Shown: piece after piece, positions 25,626 through 45,599 of the stretch
How positions within the stretch are numbered: the first letter of the stretch is position 1
Layout of the letters: each line of letters starts with the position of its first letter
Source of the DNA: Amoebidium appalachense
Lineage: Eukaryota > Ichthyosporea
Reading direction: 5' to 3'
Assembly: GCA_963693365.1 (NCBI GenBank)
Contig: CAVNZM010000008.1
Location: 5,766,001-5,830,000, forward strand
DNA length: 64,000 nucleotides
The notes under the pieces: model-generated
The model's database searches: none
What the model saw: only the letters and a program-made list of their open reading frames with translations
Told to the model about the DNA's origin: nothing
Made by a program: the position numbers and the translations under genes

Positions 25626-25877
25626 ATTGGATCACGCGTGCGATGGTGCACTAATGATTACGTCAACTAGGCAGGGTATAGCATCAACGTTATTAGATGT
25701 GCTGCTGAGTTTCTTTGGTTGTACACCCGTCACCAGTCAATTTATTGGTGTTGGCGCCCACCTGTGACACCACCTCGGAAGACTGCGGTCACAAGTGGTG
25801 CACACGGTGGGTAAATATCATCAAACTGTAGCTGCAAAAGAATGTGCAATTATGCATCACTGTCTACTATTTCCCTA

Positions 25878-25926
<49 letters not shown>

Positions 25927-26700
25927 CAGGCCTCTCCACACCACACACACACGCACCACACACACACACTGCTGCAGAGCTACATGGATGCCATCACCAT
26001 CACACGTGACGATATTTAATTAGTATTGGTGATATTGTACCAATACGTAACGTATATACGGTAATAGATAGTACATAGAATTTATATATCACACGAATAT
26101 AAATAACACAAGAGCCATATGGGGACCCCATCCTGAATCGCACGCACGCGTGTATACGTCGCGTTGAAGATGTACTCCATCAACCAACAATTAACATAAC
26201 AACGAGTACCCAGACCTGCCCGGGTGTACATACACGTCTGGGTGCACATCTTCCCCCACACATGACCTTTCTACGTAAACCGGGGATAGGCCTCGAGTAA
26301 ACAGCGTTAACGTTATAACTTAAGCTCCTTCGGAGCCGGCCATGTGTTTATCATGGCGCACCGGTAAATGAATGTGGCGATTATGTGTAAATATATATAT
26401 TACACACTTTTTTATAATGTACATTATAAAAAAGTGTGTAATATATATTTATATATATATTTTTTTTTTCTTATTTCGCACCTTGTACTCTCTATAATCT
26501 CTGCTATCTGCAAGATCATGTGAATGAAGGCGTCCTGTTTGCGCAAAGATCTCTGCGGCCACCCCAGATCATCCGAAATAATCTGGGATAATCATGTGAT
26601 CATCCGTATATGCAGACTTGTTCACGTGCATGCAGTTTTTTTTCTTTTTTTTCTTTTTTTTTCCCCCTCCTTCTTGAATACAGCATAACACTCCTCGAAA
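25626..26700. other. No gene recognised; C-run, CA, palindrome
   Basis: Contains a 33-base C-run at 25880-25912 followed by CA units, unique sequence, and the perfect palindrome described separately at 26391-26450. T-rich DNA precedes the ATG at 26701. Confidence 0.5.
26391..26450. repeat. Perfect inverted repeat (cruciform-capable)
   Basis: Arms of about 28-30 bp meet at 26420/26421 with no spacer (…cttttttataatgt | acattataaaaaag…). AT-rich. No stem-loop RNA function is evident. Confidence 0.9.
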
Positions 26701-26897
26701 ATGAGGATTCCCTGTCCAGAGTGTGGTCGATATTATCTACAGCGGTGTGGCATGGAATCTCACCGCACCTATGTACACAATGTTACACCTGACGCCATCA
26801 TGATGATCCTTTTAGAACGGAAAATGACCAACGCTGTACACGCCCCCCTCTCTCCCCGTCCCTCCCCGTCCCCCGCCCCCTCCCCCCCCCCCCCCCC

Positions 26898-26972
<75 letters not shown>

Positions 26973-26982
26973 CCGCTCTCTG

Positions 26983-27061
<79 letters not shown>

Positions 27062-27666
27062 CTCTCTCTCCCGGCCCCCCTCCCTCCCCCCCCCCCCTCC
27101 CTCCCCCCCCTCCCTCCCCGCCCTCCCCCCCCCCCCCCTCTCTCTCTCTCGAAACTTTCTCTCTTTCTCCCTCTCTCTCTCAGTCTCCCTCTCTCTCTCT
27201 CTCTCTCTCTGTCTCTGTCTCCCGTCATTTCACTGGCACCGTGACCGCTGCTAGGGGTGGACGAAAACCACTGGGTAAGGGTCGTCGCATGCGATTCGTT
27301 CTATGGCGCACGGGATCGGTACGACGATATCATCATCGGCGGAGGTGTGGAAGACAGGGGAAATGATGTATACTATTACGCAAAGCTCGTGTTGCTTTTC
27401 ACGTGTACATCTGCGGATGGGGACGAAAATTTAAACCGCGCTTTCGTCCAATACTACAAGGAGCGCAAACACGCCGACGAACTCACTGGATGTCCCAGAC
27501 TGAGTTGGGAGACAGTGAGAACAAATGCCCAGAAACGATATCGTACGACGTCATTGACGTCGAATCGATATTGGGGATATTTCACTGCATCCCATTACCC
27601 GTGACTGAAGGAGGGAAGGAGGAATTTCTGGTAAACAAGTACGTGCATATGGGTCGTAAACATTGA
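26701..27666 (+). pseudogene. Deleted Plavaka-type transposase remnant
   Basis: The first exon (ATG 26701) encodes a C2H2-type finger, CPECGRYYLQRCGMESH, like the N-terminal fingers of Plavaka/KDZ-group transposases. After a (CT)n-filled intron an exon beginning at about 27257 (acceptor gctgctag) is homologous to the last exon of the gene at 39538-45477 (NHWVRVVACD, FYG.RDRYDDIII, SILGIFHCIPLPV, GGKEEFLVN) and ends at TGA 27664-27666. All middle exons, including the catalytic region, are missing. A 5-bp insertion (cgtac, near 27544) shifts the frame before DVIDVESILG. The remnant cannot make an active transposase. Confidence 0.75.
26907..27220. repeat. (CT)n arrays with C-runs
   Basis: CT arrays at 26909-26968, 26989-27070 and 27139-27220 are separated by cccc-rich DNA. 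They fill the intron of the transposase remnant. Confidence 0.95.
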
Positions 27667-27689
27667 TTGGGGTCGGGGGAGTGGGACCG

Positions 27690-28504
27690 GTGCTGTCCCG
27701 GTCCCCCCCCCCATCGTGTCGGGTGACATTTTGGTGGCTAACGTTAAATAAAGTTGTTCCCCCTCCTCCTGAGTCACCCTTCGAGCCGGCATCCTCCTTT
27801 TGGGTAATAAGAGAGACCTCTATACTACCAATCTCATTAGTGAAACTACCGACGGAAACACCTGACCTAATCACTATAGGCTCGATGCCCGGATTCACTA
27901 ATTCTATTTCTATTGTCTTATCCGGCCATACCCTACTAAGGGTCCATTGGGCCACCTCCTGAAATGGGGTTTTCGGAGTAAAAACCCCTAAATCCCATAT
28001 CCTAACATGATTGCCGGCTCGGACACGTACCGTTTGGCACTGATAAGGCTCGATTACTACTTCAGCTACCGTTCTAGCACCAGACTGATAACCGTCGAGC
28101 CCATCATGGGTTTTAATTTTAACGCCGGACTGCAATTCTAAAACATTCGTACGTTCAAACAAAGCATTCACATGTCTACGGAAAAATGGGGCTCCCAACA
28201 AAACACTTTGAGCTAAATCCTTAACCACATAACAAGCAATATGCATAGCCTGGCCACCTATCTCACACGGCAACACACAAACACCTTCCACAGACATACT
28301 ACTATTATTAGCACTACCTAAGGCTGTGCTAGAAGCATCTAAAATAGGAATTTCCCCCCCGGCCTGATTAAAACGACGAATAAACGAAGCATGCACACAA
28401 TTAACCTGAGCCCCTCCATCGAGCAAAGCAACAGCCTTCAACTTACCATCAGCTAACCATATGTCTATATAATGCCGGCTAAAACCAACTAAATCCTCCT
28501 CCAA
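27690..28504 (-). pseudogene. Retropepsin-like aspartic protease ORF of a retroelement
   Basis: The frame opens at 28504 and carries KAVALLDGGAQVNCVHASF, then a hydrophobic core (VEGVCVLPCEIGGQ) and SVLLGAPFFRR, the usual flap and ILG-type second motif of retropepsins. The active-site triplet reads Asp-Gly-Gly rather than Asp-Ser/Thr-Gly, which may reduce or remove activity. Reverse transcriptase, RNase H and integrase should follow, but the element stops at about 27690, where it meets the tail of the Plavaka remnant on the other strand. A stop (taa) separates it from the upstream Pro/Thr-rich ORF at 28505-28924. Confidence 0.7.
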
Positions 28505-28940
28505 TTAAAGCAACACATCATCACTCACACCCAATCCCTGCCCACGAAGACTCACACCCTCGATACCTACGTGCAACATACCTACCTGTGGTGCCTGCAC
28601 GGGTGGGGTGGGGTGTGTATGTGGTGTGGGTGGTGGTGGTGTGTGTGTGTGTGATGTGTGGGTGGGTGGTGTGTGTGTGTTTGGTGTATGTGTGGGTGTG
28701 TGTGTGGGTGTAGGTGTGTCTGCAACCGTCGTATGTTGTTGTGGTGGTGTGTTTCTACGTATCTGTGCCTCCCCCCCCCCTTCCCCCTTTACTCGTGTGT
28801 GTCCCCCCCCCCTCCCGGAAACAAAGGCACAGAAACCCCCTCCGGTGTGGTTAAAACAAACACCGGGTTGGGACAAGAAACACTGAGACCATCCACTTGT
28901 GGCTGGGGAACCTCCCCCAACCACAAAACATTCACACCAT

Positions 28941-30230
28941 TCATACCTTTGGTAGAGTCACCCCACAAACATTCATGCCATACCACCTCGACGCTGTCTT
29001 GAGGACCCACGACGATGCCCGGCTCCCACACGTATCGGGGCGGTGAGGGGGCAAAGGGAAGCTTAACCTGGGGTGGGGGTGGGTGAAGGTTCTCTGCAAC
29101 CTGGGGGGGACCGATACTGTCCCCCCCAACTCCCTCAGTGACCCCAGCTTCCCCCTCCCCCGGAACTCAATAGCTCTTGTAACTACGGCAATATGCAGCA
29201 GAGTGCCCTTGCCGGCCACAAAAGTAACATGCACCAAAGAAGGGGCCAGGGGGGACTTCAAAACCTTGGCGCAAAGCATAACCGGGAGCCCGGTCATGCT
29301 GGGGGGGCCCACCGTGTGCACCACGGCCCCCCTTCCCCCCTGCCCCCCTCGGCCTCTCTCACCACCATTTCCACCCCTCCCTCTACCCTGCCCACCACCA
29401 CGAGCAAGATAAGGGGCAAACCTCTCGGTGAACTGCTGCTGTTGTCCTCCACGTCCACCTCGGCCACGACCGCCGTGTCCACCCCGGTCGCCGCCACGGC
29501 CACCCCGGAAGCCGAAGCCCCCTCGGCCAGAAAAGACGGCCTGGGAGAGCTCGGCAACCTGCTTGACCAACATGGTGAGTGCATCTGGCTGTTCACCCTC
29601 TTTTTTCTCTTTTTCCCCCGTCTGTCCACTCTCCTTCTTTTTCTTGTCTACTTCCATCACCTCCTTTTTATCCCTCTTATTGAACTTCACCTCGTGCATG
29701 GCAAGCAAGTGACGTTTAACATGCAACACCACCTCATCTACATCATCATGCTCCCCAAACATGCGTGCAGTGTCTGTGTTTACAGAGAGAGCCTTACGAG
29801 CAAACTCGAACTTTTCCCTATCACTCACGTCACCAGCTAACTCACAAAGGTCTTCAAAGACCCGATATTCCCTCTCAAAGAATGCACGAGCTTCTACGGG
29901 GGACATATCTAAAGTGGGAAAGGTATACTTCCATTCTCTGAGCTGGGCCCTGAAGGTACGGCGCCGGTCGGCCGTCAGGTATCGGCCGACGAGCCGGGCC
30001 GTATACTCGAGCTCGTTTTCCGGCCGTGTGAAGGCCTCGAGCTCCCCGTCCACGTCGTCGGTGCTGCTCTCGTCCTCGTCGTTGGGGATGAATTGTGCGG
30101 CCAGACGTTTCTGGCCGAGTGTCCGGGACACCATCTCGTCCCTCCCCTCGTCGTACTGTTGCTCGTATATACGAGCCGTCACCTGGGGGGCCTGCTCGGC
30201 CCGGTACAGGTGCTCCTCCATCAGGTGCAT
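28941..30230 (-). pseudogene. Retroelement Gag-like ORF with out-of-frame zinc knuckle
   Basis: ATG at 30230. The first 280 residues are charged and helical (AEQAPQVTARIYEQQYDEGR, later ARAFFEREYRVFEDLCELAG), as in Gag capsids, followed by a Lys/Glu-rich stretch and a Gly-Arg-rich tail (GRGGFGFRGG...). A CCHC knuckle, CYFCGRQGHSAAYC, lies at 29229-29188 but in a different frame from the capsid part, so a frameshift lies upstream of it, probably in the G-rich tail (G/C homopolymers at 29310-29350). Neighbour downstream on the same strand: the protease ORF. No reverse transcriptase is found nearby, so family (Ty3 or other) is unassigned. Confidence 0.65.
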
Positions 30231-30269
30231 ACATCAGCAATCTTGCCGAAACATCCGGAACCCATAAAA

Positions 30270-30690
30270 GATACATTAAAGATATCCATATACTCAAACC
30301 CATCCTGAACATAACCCTACATCCAGTTCATGGGTTTAAGATATGTAAATATAAATGGATATTAATATTGGATATCTACGGCTAATATGTATATAGATAT
30401 CTGTTAAAACCCTGATATCCATTGGATAACTACTGTTAGGGATCCACTAGATATCCACGGGAAACGTGATATCCAGTGGATATCGAACACTAGATATGCA
30501 AATACACATGCACAACATATATACTGGATATGCAACGAAGGTATCCAGTGACTGGAAACCTGCCGAAAACCCTATCCATTATGATACGTAATATATATAT
30601 ATATAACATGCATAAAAGGTGCACAATCGCGATCCAATTGATATGCTGCGGGTAACCTAAATCATATGTAATTGATACAAAAGAGATGTA
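30270..30690. repeat. GGATAT-rich satellite-like DNA, left block
   Basis: Degenerate gatatcca/tggatatc words occur every 20-40 bp. The part 30492-30652 is repeated in direct orientation at 33172-33335 (both begin agatatgcaaatacacatgc). AT-rich; no ORF of note. Confidence 0.8.
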
Positions 30691-31135
30691 ATTTGATATG
30701 CAATACATACAGTATGCGTCCACGCATAACATACTCCACGCGCAACATAACGTCGACGCCGATTTTCAAAAATCTTAACATACTGACCTCGGTCATTTTT
30801 CGGGATTATGTTAGCGCACCAAGGGGTCCTATACATAGTAGGACGAGTAATCGGGTTTATCTGGTCAGTTTAGACCCCCTATGTTTAGTATTTCGATCTC
30901 TTTCCCAGACAAAACAGTGGTTCGCCGTGATTTCAACGACCGCCCAAAGCTCGCCAGGGCCAATGATAGGCGGCGGCCGCACATCGCATGGTATGCAAAG
31001 GACTCATGTGGCCGACTATGTCGATAAACGAGCAGAAACATACGAAGGCCCCAACTAGTTCGAAGCAGTCTTGTATAGCTAGTTTTTACATCCTAGTCAT
31101 ATAGGCAGGTTGAATGCATATTAAACCCACCGATC

Positions 31136-31585
31136 ATGACCAAGCCAGTAGTCCAGGTACAGGCAGCTGCACTTGGGGCGTTGAATAGTGCACTGCACAC
31201 AGTAAATGAGGCCACAGACAAGTTTCAGGAAACTACCCAAGAAGCCCAAGCAATCATTTCTGAGGGTTTTGTAAACGCAAACAACACAATCAACAACGCA
31301 ACCACACGTGCAATTGCACAAGCCGAAACGGCAAAAGCACAATTGCGCTCGCACATGGAGAGTTTAGAGAGCCGCAGAGCCCCCACACGCGCGGAATCGC
31401 TGAGTCTTTTCCGTGTGAGTTACGGTAATGGTTTGGAGCTTGATGAAACCCTGAATACGGATTTGTATGAGGCGAAGTGGGAGGGGTTGCCTCTTACTCG
31501 TGTAGGTGTGTGGTGCCAAATTCGTGGTGTGAGAGTAAGGTGTGAGGGAGCAGAAAGACTAGTACGTCCTTGTTTGTATGAGTTG

Positions 31586-31621
<36 letters not shown>

Positions 31622-31654
31622 CTTTTTTGGTTTGGTCCCCTTGAAAAAAATTAG
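31136..31654 (+). CDS. Hypothetical helical ORF inside the inverted-repeat element
   Basis: ATG at 31136. Residues 1-80 are Ala-, Thr-, Asn- and Gln-rich and probably form one long helix (TVNEATDKFQETTQEAQAII). Then come DETLNTDLYEAKWEGLPLTR and a basic segment. The last part is TG-microsatellite translation, so the real end is probably a donor site near 31502 (cgt|gtaggt). I do not recognise the protein. The second ORF at 32159 also ends in WEGLG before a possible donor and an acceptor cattag at about 32620; a two-gene or spliced structure is possible but unproved. Confidence 0.35.
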
Positions 31655-31800
31655 TATGTTTTTATTATTATTTGAATCAAATACTTATTGATTTCCTCTA
31701 TATTTACTTATTTAGCGGGTTGGGGAGGAGGGGAAGGGGGGGGGGGGGGGGGGGGACTTGATGTACTAAATGCTAGACTTTCAAGTATTGATTTAGATTT

Positions 31801-31803
<3 letters not shown>

Positions 31804-31880
<77 letters not shown>

Positions 31881-31898
31881 CACACACACACACACACA
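31804..31898. repeat. (CA)n microsatellite
   Basis: CA array with one GG interruption, followed by T-runs at 31922-31940 and 31968-31980. Confidence 0.95.
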
Positions 31899-32705
31899 TA
31901 GGCTTTCACGCTTTCAGCTTCTTTTTTTTTTTTTTTTTTCAGTTTTTTTTTTTCTCCCGAATTTCCCTTTTTTTTTTTTTCACCATCTCAAAAAGGAACT
32001 AGTATAAGTATTCTTTGTTTATTCATTCATTTGAACAATTTATTATTTTTTTATTTTTTTTTATTTTTAATTTATCACGTTTTGTTCCCGGAGGGCCTTT
32101 TCAGGCCCTCTAGGGAAACTACCGTCTACCACACAGCACCGACAGTACACTAGTTAAGGTGCTATCTATGAGTTCAGCTAAGCTAAACCACCCTTCACAA
32201 CCTAACTATAAGTACACACTTTGCCCAGGGCTACTACCCCAGCCACGCCGGCAGGAGGCTCCAGTCCTCCCCTCCATTCAAAACCTAGCAATAAACGTTA
32301 ACCGAGGGCTCTCATTGGTCGATCTACAGTATTGGGAAGGCCTAGGTGTTGTGTATAATATTTACGGTGGGTATGGGTGGATGATGGGGTGTGGTGGTGG
32401 TGGTGGTGGGGGGTTGCTGCCTAACATTATGTGTTGTTGTACGTATGTTGTGGCGATGTTTTTGTGGACTAAAAGGTGGGTTTTACAGGGCACACTGGGT
32501 CTGTGTGTGTTCCGGCAGTCAGAACAGGCCGGCCGGGTGTGTGTGGGGGGTGTATTTGTTGGTGTTTTGGGTTTTTGATCAATTTATTATTTGTTTACTA
32601 CTATATTTATGTCATTTAGCGGTTTGCGGATTCCCCGCCCGATGGAGAGGCCCAGTGTGGCCTCCTGGGCGGGCGGGAGGGCGGGCGGGCGGGCGGGCGG
32701 GCGGG

Positions 32706-32755
<50 letters not shown>

Positions 32756-32866
32756 AACATAATCGAGACGGGCTCTGGGAGCCTATTTTTAGATACTAAT
32801 TAAAATTTAACATAACGACCTCGACCCTTGTCGGGGCGGTATGTTATGCGTGGACGCATACTGTAT

Positions 32867-33600
32867 AGGTTGTGCATAGATTTATTACTGAAAATGAGGT
32901 TCATTAGATATATAGATAGCTATACCTATATTGACTATATACAGTCAGGTCACCAATAGACCTCATAATAGTTGCCAAGTAGACCAAAGCATAGATATCC
33001 AACATGCATCCCAGTATATATGCACTGGATCAGTAAATGAACAACGAAAATGGATGTGATAGACGACCAAAAGACACCCTTTAGATATCGGCCCTTGCAT
33101 ATATTATATATATAAATAGACATATAGGCAGAAATCCGAACAACGTGTCTGGATATGTATTCTATATCCACAGATATGCAAATACACATGCACAACATAA
33201 ATAATGGATATGTGACGAAGGGACCCAGTGACAGGTAACCTGCCCAATATTATATCCAATGTGATATGCACTATATATATGTAACATGCTTAAAATGTGC
33301 ACAAATGAGATCGAATGGATATACAGCTCAGGTTTCGAACCACATCTGGATATCAGCTAGATATGGAAATACATATGTAGATAGACATACAATTAGCATA
33401 TAATACGTATCTATTATGGGACGATGAGACATCAGTCATGACATTCTATATGCGCATAACACATATTCAGAATTTATTAGCTGAATATGTATTCTATATT
33501 AGAAATGATATTGATTGTATACCACTTCTATATATACCTATATAGGTATCTGAATATATAAATGATGTCTATATGGATATCTCTCTATCTATTCACCCCC
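32867..33600. repeat. GGATAT-rich satellite-like DNA, right block
   Basis: Same word composition as 30270-30690. The segment 33172-33335 is a diverged direct copy of 30492-30652, so related sequence flanks the inverted-repeat element on both sides. Confidence 0.75.
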
Positions 33601-34500
33601 CCCCCCCCCCCCCCGGTTCCCCACTTCCCCCCCTCTCCCCCCGTTTCCCCACTCCCCCCCCCCCCCCCCCCGTTGGGATGGTGACACATGTTCTATGACG
33701 GCTGCACACTTAAGGTTTTTCTTTAATTAATCATGCTCCCCAGGAGCATGTGACACAAACGCTATTATCCAACTTCCAAACTTCTACATTTTCTACTAGT
33801 ATCGTATCAACATGCGCATTTATAACTTCTACAAGAATAATTGCTTATTTACTTGATTTCTAACCATAATACAATGACAACTACTTAGTCTAGTACTCCA
33901 ATCTTTGCTCGTCGCCTTATTCCCCGCAGACTCTCTTGTGGCACTGATTCTTGTTCCTCGCTGTGGCTGTGGCTGCTGACGTCCTCAGGGTCGTTACTGG
34001 GTGGTGGGTCAATCACATGGCACTCCGTCAACACGCATGTCCTCGAGCTGCTCCCGCGTGGGGGGGGGGGGGGGGGTTAGTACATGTCATTCCCTTCCCT
34101 CGTGCAATTTGTAATAGGAAATGGTTGCTGGAAGCCTCGACGTAACCCTTTACAAGTATAACGACTACTAAGGGATACATTGAGAACCAAAATACATTAT
34201 TGTGCATACACACCCGGGCCCACACCTATATGTGCGCACATACAGAGAGATGGGGGGGGATGGGGAGGTGGGAGAACAGGCGTTTTGGGGGGGGGGGGGG
34301 GGGAGGGATGGTGATCAACGACATATATACACAATGTTTATACATATATATAGCACACACACACACACACACTGATGCACACTACACCCACACACACAGA
34401 ACACGATGCACCAAAGTAACCAAGTGAGTGGGAAGAGAGATCAGCAAACAGCAAATTAGTTTATGATAGAACTTAAGGCAAGGTGGATGGGAAGCTGTGT

Positions 34501-34541
<41 letters not shown>

Positions 34542-36686
34542 TGTTTTCTTTTCTTTTTTTTTTTTTGGAGGGGGGGGGGGGGGGGGGGGGGTACCAGTGA
34601 CGTGGAATTGTTATGTCGGAATGTCGAGGTTGGCAGTCATGTACCAGCACCGAACAATCTTGCGGTCAGCCATGTGCGCTGCTGCTGCTTGCTAGAAGAC
34701 TCACCCGAGTGCACCATCTCCCACCTGCACGGGGAAAGTGAAGCGTGACCAGTGAGAAGGAGGAAAAGTGAGAGGCAGTTTGAAACAGGAAATAAGGGGA
34801 ATAACCTGGTCCATTATGTTATAGCTGAAAAGTTTGTTTTTTTTTTTGGGCGGGGGGGGGGGGGGGGGGGGGGGGACAAAACGCCCATGAGGTTTAACAC
34901 GAAAACATCAAAAGGACAGAATCTTACATTGTCATACCTACAGCAGCACTCTAAACTTTCGATGCAAGCAAGTGGTTACCGACTAACCTCGTATGTGTCA
35001 GTGGGGTACGTTGCGTGCAACGTGTAGGAGTGGGCGCTAACAGACCTTATCACACAGGTAAAAAGTCAAATGTGCACATGTCATGATAGATGGGTGCCCC
35101 ACTACACATGCTGGGCAATAAGGACGGCACACATTTGTTAAAACAATGAAACAAAGGAGGGCATAACCTTCCAACAATGGTTGCCGAGAAGTTTTGTATG
35201 CACCAGCCCTTATGAACTAAGAGACTTGTAGAAACTGCCGAACATGGCTTGGCACACAATGATGCAGAATGCGCGCTTTTTGCCCTGTGTTTACCTGCAC
35301 AAAACTAAAAGTGCTGACAGGCTGACCTACAGAAGAGCTCAACCACTATACCATAAACGATAAGTGCAAGGTCCCTTAGGGCTCTTTATTGCACGAACGT
35401 TTTCACAAAAAGCGGCATTGCCAAGAACCAACATCAAAAGGTGCCAGCCCAAGCTGGGCATAACCCAGGCAGTAAAAACCTACCTCCTTGCTGCTCGGTT
35501 TAGAAGCTGTCATTCTAAAAGCAAGCGGCCGTTAGCCTCTGTCAGAGAGGATGGTGCCTCTGTCAGAGAGGATGGTGCCCTGCATGTGAAAGAGGAGAGC
35601 AAAGGTGAAAATAACTCTTGAAAGTATTATCCTGTTATGCAGATGTGAGCACAGAGGGCACAAAAAAGCTGCAGTGTGACAGAAAGTAAAACTGCGACAG
35701 CATGCACCAGTTGCGGCAGGAAAGACCAAGAAGAAAGGAGGGCTACAGCAAGGAAGAAAAGCAAGAATAGAACGTTGCACAGAAGCCCAGTCCTTCAGCA
35801 AACAGGTAGACGCAACAGTCGCATAAGCATCTGTACTAACCTGCACAGCCTGTAGCTCTGAAAACATTGTCTAGTTAGCTTACAAGCCACGGGTGCGACT
35901 GAAAGGAGTTACAGCTCAGACTTCTTGAACAGCGGAAGTGCAAGTGAAAACTGACCTCCGAAGGGTGGGAAAAAAACTGTCATAACGGACAATCATTAAT
36001 GATTGGAGAAGACCAATCAAGAAACAGGAGCATAATCGGATTATCCATAATGTGACTAATGAATACCAATCACACAGCCGAACAAAAATCGGTTCAATCT
36101 GATTATCATTAATCAGATTACAAAACACCAATCACGCAGCAGGACAAGCATGGTGGTTCGAATCCGATGAGTCAAGCCGATAATCCCTCCATGCGTTCTA
36201 CATACATCAAAGTTGTAATATATTATAGAATATAGAATATAGATATATAAACATATATAAATATATATCATAAATTATATTTATATATATTTATATATAT
36301 GAATATACATATAATTTAAATACATATATCATGATATCTGTGCACACGGTGCGGCTGGCGGACGATGATCCCGATATCACTGGTATTCGATATCAAGTAT
36401 ATATTGTTAGTGCGCGCATGCATGCACTGTACCGTAAACGGTACGCCCGCACCGTGCAGCTGCAGTACATGCATATGCACTCAGGTTGTTCCCCCGGCCA
36501 TGGCCAGCCCCCCCCCCCCTCCATTTTTATATTAATTAAAACAATGTGCACGTGCATGCTTCACCGACTGGCCGGCGCGCGCCATGGCATGTGTACGTAT
36601 ACGCTAGTACTAATTAGCACCGTGCACATATATTATCATAAAGAAGCAAGGATATTCATTTACGTGCATACAGCACATCCATACAT

Positions 36687-36722
<36 letters not shown>

Positions 36723-36982
36723 TATGATGCACGTATGCGTTCACGCACTGTCAACGACACACACACATCGTCGACATATGCATGCACGCGTACGTCTGCA
36801 TATGATGCGCACGCGCGCACTTAATACACACACAGAAATTAAAACCCACGCGCACCGTACACGCGTGCCACACTCACATACACGTGTGCACGGACGCACG
36901 CGCACCCCCTTACCCCCCCCCCCCCCCCCTGGGGCTCCACCCCTCCAGCAGTGTCCACGCAATAAAAAGCGTGTAAACCCCC

Positions 36983-37043
<61 letters not shown>

Positions 37044-37080
37044 ACAAAGCAACACCTCCTCTCCCCTATCCCGACACACA
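33601..37080. other. No gene recognised
   Basis: C-runs at 33596-33614 and 33654-33671. G-runs at 34062-34077, 34284-34303 and 34568-34592. T-run joined to G-run at 34549-34592 and at 34838-34875. A 21-bp tandem duplication at 35535-35576 (ctgtcagagaggatggtgc). Very AT-rich DNA at 36200-36340. C-runs at 36911-36929 and 36983-37041. Ordinary sequence at 34600-36150 contains only short ORFs without recognisable motifs; CCAATCA words are frequent at 35970-36140. Confidence 0.5.
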
Positions 37081-37087
37081 CACATAC

Positions 37088-45477
<8,390 letters not shown>

Positions 45478-45502
45478 TCTGTTTTGTTTTTTTTAAGGCA
45501 AT

Positions 45503-45508
<6 letters not shown>

Positions 45509-45561
<53 letters not shown>
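45509..45561. repeat. (TA)n microsatellite
   Basis: About 26 TA units just downstream of the transposase stop codon. Confidence 0.95.
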
Positions 45562-45563
<2 letters not shown>

Positions 45564-45599
45564 CTTCCTCTTTTTTATCTATTTCTCCCCCTTGATTTG

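Larger units (their letters stand above)
30707..32866. mobile_element. 2.16-kb element with 27-bp perfect terminal inverted repeats
   Basis: The 27 bp at 30707-30733 (atacagtatgcgtccacgca...) are the exact reverse complement of 32840-32866. The inside holds two short ORFs (31136-31654 and 32159-32578, plus strand), a CA array, a G-run (32708-32754) and a stem-loop at 32092-32116 (agggcc, loop, ggccct). No target duplication is obvious. The ends match no superfamily I know, so it could be a DNA transposon or a palindromic unit of another element. Confidence 0.6.

Noticed and set aside
35364-35621. 85-codon plus-strand ORF
   Set aside because: No recognisable motif, contains a 21-bp tandem duplication, and coding composition is not distinct from the surroundings.
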